Shown here: positions 44,588 through 52,786 of the stretch, piece after piece
Layout of the letters: each line of letters begins with the position of its first letter
Position numbering within the stretch: position 1 is the stretch's first letter
Assembly (NCBI GenBank): GCA_030604135.1
Contig: JAUVWL010000004.1
Location: 124,001 to 188,000 of the forward strand
Source: Burkholderiales bacterium
GTDB lineage: Bacteria > Pseudomonadota > Gammaproteobacteria > Burkholderiales > Burkholderiaceae_C
Direction of reading: 5' to 3'
DNA length: 64,000 nt
The notes under the pieces: model-generated
The model's database searches: none
Told to the model about the DNA's origin: nothing
What the model saw: the letters and a program-made list of their open reading frames with translations, nothing else
Position numbers and translations under genes: made by a program

Positions 44588-44617
44588 TTGAAAGACCAAG
44601 GAAAAACACGCTATAAT
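44588..44617 (+). promoter_or_regulatory. Sigma-70 promoter of the tRNA-Gly gene
   Basis: TTGAAA (44588-44593), an 18-bp spacer and a perfect TATAAT (44612-44617), about 39 bases before the mature tRNA. Confidence 0.8.
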
Positions 44618-44655
44618 TTCAGCTTCTGAAGAGCACAACAAGTTCTGAAGAAAAT

Positions 44656-44731
44656 GCGGGAATAGCTCAGTTGGTAGAGCGCAACCTTGCCAAGGTTGAG
44701 GTCGCGAGTTCGAACCTCGTTTCCCGCTCCA
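44656..44731 (+). tRNA. tRNA-Gly (anticodon GCC)
   Basis: 76 bases with encoded CCA. Acceptor GCGGGAA pairs with TTCCCGC; D-arm AGCTCAGTTGGTAGAGC; anticodon loop in ACCTTGCCAAGGT reads GCC; T-arm CGAGTTCGAACCTCG. Confidence 0.97.
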
Positions 44732-44736
44732 GATTC

Positions 44737-44764
44737 AAAAAGGGAAGCTCAGCTTCCCTTTTTT
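44737..44764. terminator. Bidirectional terminator after tRNA-Gly
   Basis: AAAAAGGGAAGC-TCA-GCTTCCCTTTTT is a perfect inverted repeat whose arms give an A-run and a T-run. It lies six bases after the tRNA. Confidence 0.85.
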
Positions 44765-44793
44765 GTCGGTGACCGCTCAGGCAGCGGTTACAT

Positions 44794-44867
44794 GGCGCGA
44801 TAGCAAAGCGGTTATGCAACGGATTGCAAATCCGTCTAGCCCGGTTCGACTCCGGGTCGCGCCTCCA
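44794..44867 (+). tRNA. tRNA-Cys (anticodon GCA)
   Basis: 74 bases with encoded CCA. Acceptor GGCGCGA pairs with TCGCGCC; anticodon arm CGGATTGCAAATCCG reads GCA; T-arm CCGGTTCGACTCCGG. Confidence 0.96.
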
Positions 44868-44876
44868 GCCTGTGCA

Positions 44877-44908
44877 CCCCGCCTGCGCCAGTCGCAGGCG
44901 GGGTTTTT
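44877..44908 (+). terminator. Rho-independent terminator after tRNA-Cys
   Basis: CCCCGCCTGCG-CCAGT-CGCAGGCGGGG forms a perfect 11-bp stem followed by five T residues and CTTTT. Confidence 0.9.
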
Positions 44909-44964
44909 CTTTTCCTGAGTGCCGGCCGCAAAGGCCGGTTCGAACTGCGACAATCGACGCCCTT

Positions 44965-45053
44965 GCCTCGATGGTGAAATTGGTAGACACAGCGGACTTA
45001 AAATCCGCCGCCCCTCACCGGGCGTACCGGTTCGACCCCGGTTCGAGGCACCA
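44965..45053 (+). tRNA. tRNA-Leu (anticodon UAA)
   Basis: 89 bases with encoded CCA. Acceptor GCCTCGA pairs with TCGAGGC; anticodon arm GCGGACTTAAAATCCGC reads TAA; long class-II variable arm; T-arm CCGGTTCGACCCCGG. Confidence 0.96.
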
Positions 45054-45096
45054 GGCCGCTGGAAATTTTCCCTTTTCACCGGTACAGTGAGTTGCC

Positions 45097-45720
45097 ATGA
45101 CACGATACAACGCCCCCTTCGAGATCCACGTGCACGGCGATGTGCCGCTGCGCGAAGATGTCGGCTATGAACAGATTCAGGAGGCGCTTCGCCCACTGTG
45201 GCAGTACGCGGGTGCGCGTTCGCTGGCCGCTGCTGCCGAAAGTGCTTACGAGGACGAGCCCGGCATCCGTTTCGATGCGGCTGCCCGTCAGTTGCAGATC
45301 TGCTGGACGGTGCCAGGTGGCGACGAGTTCCGTCAGGTGATCGAAGAGGCCTGCATGGCACTCAACGACATCGCTGCGGCCGGTGCGCCCCTGGAGGTGT
45401 CCTTTTACGACACCGAGTTCGATGAGGAAGACGAGTCGGCCGAAGGCGAAGCCCGGGACGATTTCATGATGTGTTTCGTCGGTCCTACGCCGGCCGCCAT
45501 CATGCAGGTCCAGCGGGACTTGCTGGTGCAGGACGTCGTGCACGTCATGGAGCGCCATTTCGACGGCTCCGAGCTTGGCGAGGTTGTGGGTGCCATCGAC
45601 AAGCTGTTCGGCCAGCGCTTCGACGCCCTCGTCAGTTCCATGCAGCTGGGCAAGCCCCCTCGGGGGCACGGCGGATCTTCTGGTCACGGGGGACCTCGCA
45701 AGCCCCGTCATTTGCACTGA
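45097..45720 (+). CDS. Conserved hypothetical protein, Burkholderiales type
   Basis: 207 residues, no recognised catalytic motif and no signal peptide or membrane helix. It begins MTRYNAPFEIHVHGDVPLRE, is acidic in the middle (EFDEEDESAEGEARDD), and ends in a Gly/His/Arg-rich tail (GHGGSSGHGGPRKPRHLH). It resembles a hypothetical family common in Burkholderiales, possibly DUF6806; function unknown. It follows the tRNA-Leu gene by 43 bases on the same strand. Confidence 0.8.
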   Translation: MTRYNAPFEIHVHGDVPLREDVGYEQIQEALRPLWQYAGARSLAAAAESAYEDEPGIRFDAAARQLQICWTVPGGDEFRQVIEEACMALNDIAAAGAPLEVSFYDTEFDEEDESAEGEARDDFMMCFVGPTPAAIMQVQRDLLVQDVVHVMERHFDGSELGEVVGAIDKLFGQRFDALVSSMQLGKPPRGHGGSSGHGGPRKPRHLH

Positions 45721-45773
45721 TCAGGACTTCCTGCGGGGCTGATCGCCCGCCGCAGTGAGCCTGTATTTGCCGA

Positions 45774-46184
45774 TCAGTAGCTGAGGACCCGTGGCAGGCC
45801 CTTGGCTTCCGCGACCCACCGCACCACCTCGGCCTCGGTGGGCGTGCGCCGAACCAGCTTGCGCGTGGTGTTGATCTCGATCATCGTGCGCGCCAGGTTG
45901 TCGGCGCGCCGGCGTGCCAGCTCGGGAACGGTGTCGACACCGGCCGCTTCCAGCAGCTCGGCATATTCCGAGCCGACGCCATTGATGCGGTACAGATCGA
46001 CCATGTTCGCGAACTTGAGCACCTGCTTGTAGGTCAGGCCGCTGTCCTTGGCCAGGGCCTTGCGTTGTGCAGGGGTCTTGCTGCGCGCCAGGAGTCCATC
46101 CGTGTCCTTGACACCTGCCGTGCGCAGCTTCTCACCGATGGCGGGACCGATGCCCTCCACGTCTTCGATCTTCTTGTTGGCCAT
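45774..46184 (-). CDS. DUF4332-type helix-hairpin-helix protein
   Basis: 136 residues. The N-terminal IEDVEGIGPAIGEKLRTAGV and the central YRINGVGSEYAELLEAAGVDTVPELA are two helix-hairpin-helix repeats of the DUF4332 kind, related to DNA-binding HhH motifs of RuvA and DNA ligase. Small and soluble; likely nucleic-acid binding, but the specific role is unknown. The ATG at 46184 follows AGGAAATCCGC. Encoded alone between convergent and unrelated genes. Confidence 0.82.
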   Translation of the reverse strand: MANKKIEDVEGIGPAIGEKLRTAGVKDTDGLLARSKTPAQRKALAKDSGLTYKQVLKFANMVDLYRINGVGSEYAELLEAAGVDTVPELARRRADNLARTMIEINTTRKLVRRTPTEAEVVRWVAEAKGLPRVLSY

Positions 46185-46367
46185 GCGGATTTCCTTTCCT
46201 GGGTGATGGCAAATGCCGAAGTGCTGTCACCGTCAATGTACTGAAAAGGAATTGTTTTGAACACAGATGGTCACACGTTTGTGGATCCCGTCACGGCGGC
46301 TTGACAGTTTGTCTGCTGGACGCGTCACTGTGCAGACGCCAAATCGACCAGATGGCGCGTGACTTGC

Positions 46368-47180
46368 TCAGACAGGCAGCGTTTCCACCTTGGCCTCGCG
46401 ATGGATCCACTGGCGAGCGGCACTCTCGAGGGCGAGGGAATTGCCCGTGTCCAGCCACTCGACCGCAAGATGCACGTCCAAGGCCATGGGTGTACGTGCT
46501 GGCAACAGCAAGACCCTGCGTGCCTGGCGGGCCACGGCGACTGCCGGATCGACCAATTGGACCTGTGGCCCACAAAGCCGTTCAAGCTCGGCTCGGGCAA
46601 ACGGGTAGTGTGTGCAGCCCAGCACCAGCTGATCGATCGGGGGACGCTCAGGCGACTGCTGGTGCAGTGAGGTCCATGCCTTATGGCACAGGCGAGCCAC
46701 CGCAGGCAGGTCGGCCAGCTCGATGGCGTCGGCCAGGCCTTCACATGCCTGGCTGCTGAACCGCACATGGGGGTAGGCCGCCTCGGTGCGTGACACCAGG
46801 TCGGCATAGCGCCGGCTGGTCAGGGTGCCGCGGGTGGCGAGCACGCCCACATGGCCGGTTCGGCTTGCTTGTGCTGCAGGTTTGAGCGCCGGCTCCACAC
46901 CCACCACCGGCAGTGTGGCGTAGCGAGCGCGAAGGGCATCAATGGCGCCCGCCGTGGCCGTGTTGCAGGCCACCACCATCGCATCCAGGGGCGTCCTGGC
47001 CAGCAAGGCCGCGGATATACGCAGGGCCCGCTCGGTGACCAGCTCTGCGCTGTGCCCCCCGTAGGGCGCACAGGCACTGTCGGCGACATAGATGAAACGG
47101 ACCTCGGGCAGCTCGGCCAGCAAGGCGCGCAGTACGCTCAGGCCGCCGACGCCGCTGTCCCAGACACCGACGGTCTTCAA
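46368..47180 (-). CDS. murI: Glutamate racemase MurI
   Basis: 270 residues. Makes D-glutamate for peptidoglycan. VGVWDSGVGGLSVLRAL, the first catalytic Cys in MVVACNTATAGAID, and the second in LVLGCTHYPFARAEL are intact. No ATG is available at the conserved N-terminus; the TTG at 47180 gives MKTVGVWDSG and overlaps the fumarase stop (TTGA), so translation is probably coupled. Confidence 0.93.
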   Translation of the reverse strand: MKTVGVWDSGVGGLSVLRALLAELPEVRFIYVADSACAPYGGHSAELVTERALRISAALLARTPLDAMVVACNTATAGAIDALRARYATLPVVGVEPALKPAAQASRTGHVGVLATRGTLTSRRYADLVSRTEAAYPHVRFSSQACEGLADAIELADLPAVARLCHKAWTSLHQQSPERPPIDQLVLGCTHYPFARAELERLCGPQVQLVDPAVAVARQARRVLLLPARTPMALDVHLAVEWLDTGNSLALESAARQWIHREAKVETLPV

Positions 47181-48727
47181 GCGCTGGCGACGGCGATGCC
47201 CTTGAACTCGCCGCTGGCGATGCGCTTTTCCCACTCGGCCGGGCCGGTGATGTGCGCGCTGGTGCCGCCCGAGTCAACGGCCACGGTCACGGGCATGTCG
47301 ACCACGTCGAATTCGTAGATGGCTTCCATGCCGAGGTCTTCGAAGCCCACCACCTTGGCCCCCTTGATGGCCTTGGACACCAGGTAGGCCGCACCGCCGA
47401 CGGCCATGAGATAGGCCGACTTGTGGTTCTTGATGGATTCGATGGCCACCGGCCCTCGCTCGGCCTTGCCGATCATGGCGATCAGGCCGGTTTTCTCCAG
47501 CATCATGTCGGTGAACTTGTCCATGCGGGTGGCCGTGGTCGGGCCAGCGGGGCCGACCACCTCGTCACGCACCGGGTCGACCGGGCCGACGTAGTAGATG
47601 ACCCGGTTGGTGAAGTCCACCGGCAGCTTCTCGCCCTTGGCCAGCATGTCCTGGATGCGCTTGTGGGCGGCATCGCGGCCGGTCAGCATCTTGCCGTTGA
47701 GCAGCAGGGTCTGGCCCGGTTTCCAGCTGGCGACCTGTTCCTTGGTCAGCGTGTTCAGGTCCACGCGCTGGCTTTTTTCGGTGTCGGGCGTCCAGTTGAC
47801 GTTGGGCCACAGGTCCAGGCTGGGGGCTTCCAGGTAGACCGGGCCGGAGCCGTCCATGACGAAGTGGGCGTGGCGGGTGGCGGCGCAGTTGGGGATCATG
47901 GCCACCGGCTTGGACGCCGCGTGCGTCGGGTACATCTTGATCTTGACGTCCAGCACCGTGGTCAGGCCGCCCAGGCCCTGCGCGCCGATGCCCAGCGCGT
48001 TGACCTTCTCGTACAGCTCCAGGCGCAACTCCTCGACCTGGTCGAGCTTCTCACCCTTGGCGGCCTTGGCCTGCAGCTCGTACATGTTCAGGTCGTCCAT
48101 CAGGCTCTCCTTGGCCAGCAGCACCGCCTTCTCGGCGGTACCGCCGATGCCGATGCCCAGCATGCCCGGAGGGCACCAGCCAGCGCCCATGGTTGGCACG
48201 GTCTTGAGCACCCAGTCCACCAGCGAGTCGCTGGGGTTCATCATGATCATCTTGGACTTGTTCTCCGAGCCGCCACCCTTGGCCGCCACGGTCACGTCCA
48301 CCGTGTCGCCGGGAACGATTTCAGTGAAGATCACCGCTGGCGTGTTGTCCTTCGTGTTCTTGCGCGCGAAGTGCGGATCGGCCACCACGCTGGCGCGCAG
48401 CTGGTTGTCCGGGTGCTTGTAGCCGCGGCGCACGCCCTCATTGACGGCGTCTTCGAGGCTGCCAGTGAAGCCTTCCCAGCGCACGTCCATGCCCACCTTG
48501 AGGAACACGTTGACGATACCGGTGTCCTGGCAGATCGGCCGGTGACCGAAGGCGCTCATCTTGGAGTTGGTCAGGATCTGGGCGATCGCGTCCTTGGCGG
48601 CGGCACTCTGTTCGAGTTCATAGGCGCGTGCCAGGTGCTGGATGTAGTCGGCCGGGTGGTAGTAGCTGATGTATTGCAGCGCGGCGGCGATCGATTCGAT
48701 CAGGTCGTCCTGGCGGATGGTGCTCAT
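47177..48727 (-). CDS. Class I fumarate hydratase (iron-sulfur)
   Basis: 516 residues. Interconverts fumarate and malate in the TCA cycle using an oxygen-sensitive [4Fe-4S] cluster. Cys ligands fall in ICQDTGIVNVF, GAGWCPPGMLGIGIGGTAEK and IPNCAATRHAHF; the C-terminal beta subunit region includes GPTTATRMDKFTD. Typical of FumA/FumB or of the single-chain class I enzyme. Its ATG overlaps the ion-channel stop codon by 4 bases and its stop overlaps the murI start. Confidence 0.96.
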   Translation of the reverse strand: MSTIRQDDLIESIAAALQYISYYHPADYIQHLARAYELEQSAAAKDAIAQILTNSKMSAFGHRPICQDTGIVNVFLKVGMDVRWEGFTGSLEDAVNEGVRRGYKHPDNQLRASVVADPHFARKNTKDNTPAVIFTEIVPGDTVDVTVAAKGGGSENKSKMIMMNPSDSLVDWVLKTVPTMGAGWCPPGMLGIGIGGTAEKAVLLAKESLMDDLNMYELQAKAAKGEKLDQVEELRLELYEKVNALGIGAQGLGGLTTVLDVKIKMYPTHAASKPVAMIPNCAATRHAHFVMDGSGPVYLEAPSLDLWPNVNWTPDTEKSQRVDLNTLTKEQVASWKPGQTLLLNGKMLTGRDAAHKRIQDMLAKGEKLPVDFTNRVIYYVGPVDPVRDEVVGPAGPTTATRMDKFTDMMLEKTGLIAMIGKAERGPVAIESIKNHKSAYLMAVGGAAYLVSKAIKGAKVVGFEDLGMEAIYEFDVVDMPVTVAVDSGGTSAHITGPAEWEKRIASGEFKGIAVASA

Positions 48728-49611
48728 GTCTGGCTTTCGTGGGGGGTGGATAGGGAGGCACGGGGCGCCGCCAGTCCGGCTTCGCGCAGCATTGCCTTGA
48801 GTTCGCCGAGTTCCTGGCGCAGCGACTGCACCTCGGCATGGATTTCGTGCTCGATGGACTGGCCCACCTGCTCGACGGCTTCCACCGTGGACTGGTGTTC
48901 ACCCTCGCTGAAGGTCTGCATCGCGTTGACGATGATCGCGATGAACAGGTTGAGCATGGTGAAGGTGGCGAACAGGATGAAGACAATGAAGAAGGCCCAG
49001 GCGTAGGGCACCTGTTCCATGACTGGTCGCGAGATGCCCATGGACCAGCTCTCCAGCGTCATGACCTGGAACAGTGTGTAGAGCGAGCGGCCCAGGTGGC
49101 CGAACCACTCGGGAAAGGCGGGGCCGAACAGGTGGGTGGCGATGACGGCGAACACATAGAACACGAGCAGCAGGACCAGCGCAATCGACGACAGGCCCGG
49201 GATGGCCGAGAGCAGGGCGCCGACCACCCGGCGCATGGACGGAACAATGGTCAAGACCCGCAGCACACGCAACACCCGCAGTGCGCGCAGAACCGCAAAC
49301 GGCCCGCTGGCTGGAATCAGGGCGATCGCGACCACCACAAAGTCAAACACGCTCCAGGGGTCCTTGAAGAAGGTCAGTCGGTGCGCATACAGTCGCAACA
49401 ACAGCTCCACCACGAAGACCGACAACAGCACCCGGTCGATCGCGCGCAGGACATCGCCCGCCTGTGCCATCACGCCGGGCGAGGTTTCCAGCCCCAGCAG
49501 CACCGCGTTGACGATGATCAGCGCGAGGATCAGGTACTGGACCCGGGTGTCGGCCACAAACTGGCCGATCCGCTGCTGTGCGGATCGCGTTTCGGGTGGG
49601 GCTTCGGGCAT
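48724..49611 (-). CDS. Bacterial voltage-gated sodium channel (BacNaV)
   Basis: 295 residues from the ATG at 49611 (MPEAPPET); a TTG nine codons upstream is possible. Six membrane segments are visible. S4 (about residues 107-120) has four gating Arg at three-residue spacing (109, 112, 115, 118). The pore loop has TLESWSM (185-191), the selectivity-filter sequence of the NavAb channel, followed by a long S6 (FIVFILFATFTMLNLFIAII) and a C-terminal coiled coil (about 245-280) expected to hold the tetramer. Tetrameric Na+ channel in the inner membrane. Its stop overlaps the fumarase start by 4 bases. Confidence 0.92.
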   Translation of the reverse strand: MPEAPPETRSAQQRIGQFVADTRVQYLILALIIVNAVLLGLETSPGVMAQAGDVLRAIDRVLLSVFVVELLLRLYAHRLTFFKDPWSVFDFVVVAIALIPASGPFAVLRALRVLRVLRVLTIVPSMRRVVGALLSAIPGLSSIALVLLLVFYVFAVIATHLFGPAFPEWFGHLGRSLYTLFQVMTLESWSMGISRPVMEQVPYAWAFFIVFILFATFTMLNLFIAIIVNAMQTFSEGEHQSTVEAVEQVGQSIEHEIHAEVQSLRQELGELKAMLREAGLAAPRASLSTPHESQT

Positions 49612-49757
49612 GGTGGTCGGGGGTGGCTGGTGACGCAAAACCGTGTATTTTAGGGAGCTTGCGCCGGTCTTTGCGCGCTACCATGTAAGTAGCTCGTAAG
49701 AGCCTTTGCGCACATTCCGGTGGTTGATTTCCACCCATCCCCAGAGGAGACTTTTCC

Positions 49758-51752
49758 ATGACCGCAACGTCGAACGCCATCCAGTCGACCCTTGTCGAGA
49801 ACCGCGTTTTCGAGCCCTCCGATGCCACCCGGCAGGCGGCCCGCATTTCCGGCATGGACGCCTACAACGCCCTGTGCGCTGAGGCCGAAAGTGACTTCGA
49901 GGGCTTCTGGGCCAAGCGGGCCAGGGAGACGCTGACCTGGCACAAGCCGTTCACGCGAACACTAGACACTTCCAACGCGCCTTTCTTCAAGTGGTTCGAC
50001 GATGGCGAGCTCAACGCTTCGTTCAACTGCCTGGACCGGCACATGGGCACGCCGGTCGAAAACAAGACCGCCATCATTTTTGAGGCCGACGGTGGCGAAG
50101 TGACCAAGGTCACCTACCGTGAACTGCTGAACAAGGTGTCGCAGTTTGCGAATGCCCTCAAGGCCCGTGGCGTCAAGAAGGGTGACCGTGTCGTCATCTA
50201 CATGCCCATGACCATCGAAGGTGTGGTGGCCATGCAGGCCTGTGCCCGCATCGGTGCCACGCACAGCGTGGTGTTCGGCGGCTTCTCGTCCAAGGCCCTG
50301 CAGGAGCGCATTCAGGACGCTGGCGCTGTGGCTGTGATCACCGCCAACTTCCAGATGCGCGGTGGCAAGGAACTGCCACTCAAGTCCATTGTCGACGAGG
50401 CCCTGGGCATGGGGGGGTGCGAAACCATCCAGTCCGTGATCGTCTTCCAGCGCACCGCCACACCGGTGAACATGGTGGCCGGTCGCGACATCACCATGAC
50501 GGAAGCCATGGCGGGCCAGTCCACCGACTGCCCGGCTGAAATGGTCGGCGCGGAGCACCCGCTGTTCGTGTTGTACACCTCAGGCTCCACCGGCAAACCC
50601 AAAGGGGTCCAGCACAGCACCGGTGGCTACCTGCTGTGGGCCAACCTGACCATGCAGTGGACCTTTGACCTGAAGGACAACGATATCTTCTGGTGCACGG
50701 CCGATATCGGCTGGATCACCGGTCACAGCTACGTGGCCTACGGCCCACTGGCCGCCGGTGCGACCCAGATCGTGTTCGAGGGCGTGCCCACCTACCCGAA
50801 TGCCGGCCGCTTCTGGCAGATGATCGAGAAGCACAAGTGCACGATCTTCTACACCGCGCCCACGGCCATCCGATCGTTGATCAAGGCCGCCGAAGCCGAC
50901 GAGAAGGTGCATCCGGCTCGCTCTGACTTGAGCAGTCTTCGCATTCTGGGCTCGGTCGGCGAGCCGATCAACCCCGAAGCCTGGATGTGGTACTACCGAA
51001 ACGTGGGCGGCGAGCGCTGCCCCATTGTCGACACCTTCTGGCAGACCGAAACCGGCGGCCACATGATCACCCCGCTGCCAGGCGCGACGCCCCTGGTGCC
51101 GGGCTCGTGCACGCTGCCGCTGCCTGGCATCACCACCGCCATCGTGGACGAAACCGGCAACGATGTGCCCAATGGTTCGGGCGGCATTCTGGTGGTCAAG
51201 AAGCCCTGGCCGTCCATGATCCGCACCATCTGGGGCGACCCGGAGCGCTTCAAGAAGAGCTACTTCCCCGAAGAGCTCAAGGGCTACTACCTGGCCGGAG
51301 ACGGTGCCGTTCGCAGTGCCGATCGCGGGTACTTCCGCATCACCGGCCGCATCGACGACGTGCTGAACGTGTCCGGCCACCGCATGGGCACCATGGAGAT
51401 CGAGTCGGCGCTGGTCGGCAAGACCGACCTGGTGGCCGAAGCCGCTGTGGTGGGGCGCCCTGACGATCTGACCGGCGAAGCCATTGTGGCCTTTGTGGTG
51501 CTCAAGCGCTCGCGCCCGACCGGCGACGAGGCCAAAGCCATCGCCAAGGAGTTGCGTGACTGGGTGGGCAAGGAGATCGGCCCGATCGCCAAGCCCAAAG
51601 ACATCCGGTTTGGTGACAACCTGCCGAAGACCCGCTCGGGCAAGATCATGCGCCGCCTGCTGCGCTCGATCGCCAAGGGCGAAGCCATCACCCAGGACAC
51701 CTCCACCCTGGAGAACCCAGCCATCCTGGATCAATTGTCAGAAAACAATTGA
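49758..51752 (+). CDS. acs: Acetyl-CoA synthetase (AMP-forming)
   Basis: 664 residues. Activates acetate to acetyl-CoA through an acetyl-adenylate. Core motifs of the adenylate-forming family are present: [33 protein letters not shown], the hinge region [11 protein letters not shown] and the catalytic, acetylation-controlled Lys in [21 protein letters not shown] precedes the ATG. The last codons and the stop are repeated as a non-coding copy 137 bases downstream. Confidence 0.97.
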   Translation: MTATSNAIQSTLVENRVFEPSDATRQAARISGMDAYNALCAEAESDFEGFWAKRARETLTWHKPFTRTLDTSNAPFFKWFDDGELNASFNCLDRHMGTPVENKTAIIFEADGGEVTKVTYRELLNKVSQFANALKARGVKKGDRVVIYMPMTIEGVVAMQACARIGATHSVVFGGFSSKALQERIQDAGAVAVITANFQMRGGKELPLKSIVDEALGMGGCETIQSVIVFQRTATPVNMVAGRDITMTEAMAGQSTDCPAEMVGAEHPLFVLYTSGSTGKPKGVQHSTGGYLLWANLTMQWTFDLKDNDIFWCTADIGWITGHSYVAYGPLAAGATQIVFEGVPTYPNAGRFWQMIEKHKCTIFYTAPTAIRSLIKAAEADEKVHPARSDLSSLRILGSVGEPINPEAWMWYYRNVGGERCPIVDTFWQTETGGHMITPLPGATPLVPGSCTLPLPGITTAIVDETGNDVPNGSGGILVVKKPWPSMIRTIWGDPERFKKSYFPEELKGYYLAGDGAVRSADRGYFRITGRIDDVLNVSGHRMGTMEIESALVGKTDLVAEAAVVGRPDDLTGEAIVAFVVLKRSRPTGDEAKAIAKELRDWVGKEIGPIAKPKDIRFGDNLPKTRSGKIMRRLLRSIAKGEAITQDTSTLENPAILDQLSENN

Positions 51753-51761
51753 TCCATCCCC
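51712..51761 (+). repeat. Direct repeat copy 1 (acs 3' end)
   Basis: A 50-base segment spanning the last acs codons, stop and following bases recurs at 51849-51898 with a single difference (T to C at repeat position 25). Copy 1 contains the inverted repeat CAATTG-N8-CAATTG around the stop codon. Confidence 0.85.
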
Positions 51762-51848
51762 GCGATAGCGGAGGGGGGGCGGCGTGCAGCGCCGCAGGGT
51801 TGGGAACCGGGGAGCACTCATATCGCGCAGCGATGTGACGTGCTCACC

Positions 51849-51900
51849 AGAACCCAGCCATCCTGGATCAACTGTCAGAAAACAATTGATCCATCCCCCG
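51849..51900 (+). repeat. Direct repeat copy 2 (downstream of acs)
   Basis: Second copy, offset by 137 bases, in non-coding sequence. The one substitution breaks the CAATTG dyad (CAACTG here). The 87 bases between copies are GC-rich with short dyads (GCGGCG-TGCAG-CGCCGC and ATCGC-GCA-GCGAT). Confidence 0.85.
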
Positions 51901-51913
51901 CGCAAGCAATAAA

Positions 51914-51942
51914 AAAAACCCGCTGGAGTCCAGCGGGTTTTT
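51914..51942. terminator. Bidirectional terminator between acs and cytochrome c
   Basis: AAAAACCCGCTGG-AGT-CCAGCGGGTTTTT: a 13-bp perfect dyad with A-run and T-run, placed between two convergent genes and able to end both transcripts. Confidence 0.9.
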
Positions 51943-51962
51943 CGCGTATGGGAGGGTGCCGG

Positions 51963-52268
51963 TTACTTGATGCCCATGACCCAGGCGGCCAGCTTCTTGG
52001 CGTCGGCGTCGTTCACCTGTGGGTTGGCCGGCATGGGGATCGCACCCCAGACGCCCGAACCACCTTTCTGGATCTTGCCAGCCAGCATCTCCACTGCCTG
52101 GGCATTGCCTGCGTACTTGGCGGCGATGTCCTTGTACGAAGGGCCCACCAGCTTCTTGTCCACGGCATGGCAGGCCATGCAGTTCTTGCTCCTGGCCAGG
52201 GCCTCGTCGGCCAGCGCGGGGGCGGAGAGGGTGGCCAGAGCGGCCATAATCAACAGGGTGCGTTTCAT
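51963..52268 (-). CDS. Periplasmic c551/c8-type monoheme cytochrome c
   Basis: 101 residues with a signal peptide (MKRTLLIMAALATLSAPALA). Heme motif CMACH at residues 30-34; axial Met79 in GAIPMPANPQV. Size and motifs fit the small c551/c8 class. In Rubrivivax gelatinosus a high-potential cytochrome of this class donates electrons to the PufC tetraheme subunit, so it is a plausible donor here; it could equally serve respiratory oxidases. Confidence 0.92.
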   Translation of the reverse strand: MKRTLLIMAALATLSAPALADEALARSKNCMACHAVDKKLVGPSYKDIAAKYAGNAQAVEMLAGKIQKGGSGVWGAIPMPANPQVNDADAKKLAAWVMGIK

Positions 52269-52388
52269 CGTCTGAGCCTCGTGGGTGAAAATGGAAAGTC
52301 GACGGTGCGATTCTAGCCAAGCAGAAATGCCTGGTACGCTTTGTTACAGTCTATTGCCGCGTTCATCTGCCCTTTACCGGAGCCTGTG

Positions 52389-52634
52389 ATGTATTTACTG
52401 ATGCTGGGCATCGGCCTGTTGCTGCTGAAGTACTTCGAAATCGGGTTCGTCGCGTCCTGGTCGTGGTGGTGGGTGCTCACGCCCTTTGCCCTGGCTGTGG
52501 CCTGGTGGTCCTGGGCCGACACCACGGGCTACACCAAGCGCAAGGCGATGGAGGCGATGGAAAGAAAAAAGCAGGAGCGCATCGACCGGCAGCGTGAGTC
52601 GCTGGGTATGCGCAAGAACCACCGACGCCGCTGA
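52389..52634 (+). CDS. Small Trp-rich membrane protein (TIGR04438-like)
   Basis: 81 residues. Two short hydrophobic segments, MYLLMLGIGLLLLKYFEIG and the Trp-rich SWSWWWVLTPFALAVAWWSW, are followed by a basic, charged tail (RKAMEAMERKKQERIDRQRE). It matches the small Trp-rich protein family common in Burkholderiales; function unknown. GGAG seven bases before the ATG at 52389 decides the start over 52341. Confidence 0.82.
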   Translation: MYLLMLGIGLLLLKYFEIGFVASWSWWWVLTPFALAVAWWSWADTTGYTKRKAMEAMERKKQERIDRQRESLGMRKNHRRR

Positions 52635-52786
52635 ACCCGATTCGGCGCCCGATGCGGCTGGGCTTCCTGGAACGATCCCCTGGCGGTGACAGGGCGTAGT
52701 GACCTCTGCGACGCTGGTTCATGCCACCCCTGGGTGATAATCGTCGCTGGTTTTCCGTCCCTTGCACTGCCAGCTTCTTACCGACC

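Noticed and set aside
51753..51900. Insertion sequence remnant downstream of acs
   Set aside because: No transposase fragment or terminal inverted repeats with target duplication; only the duplicated acs tail and short dyads.
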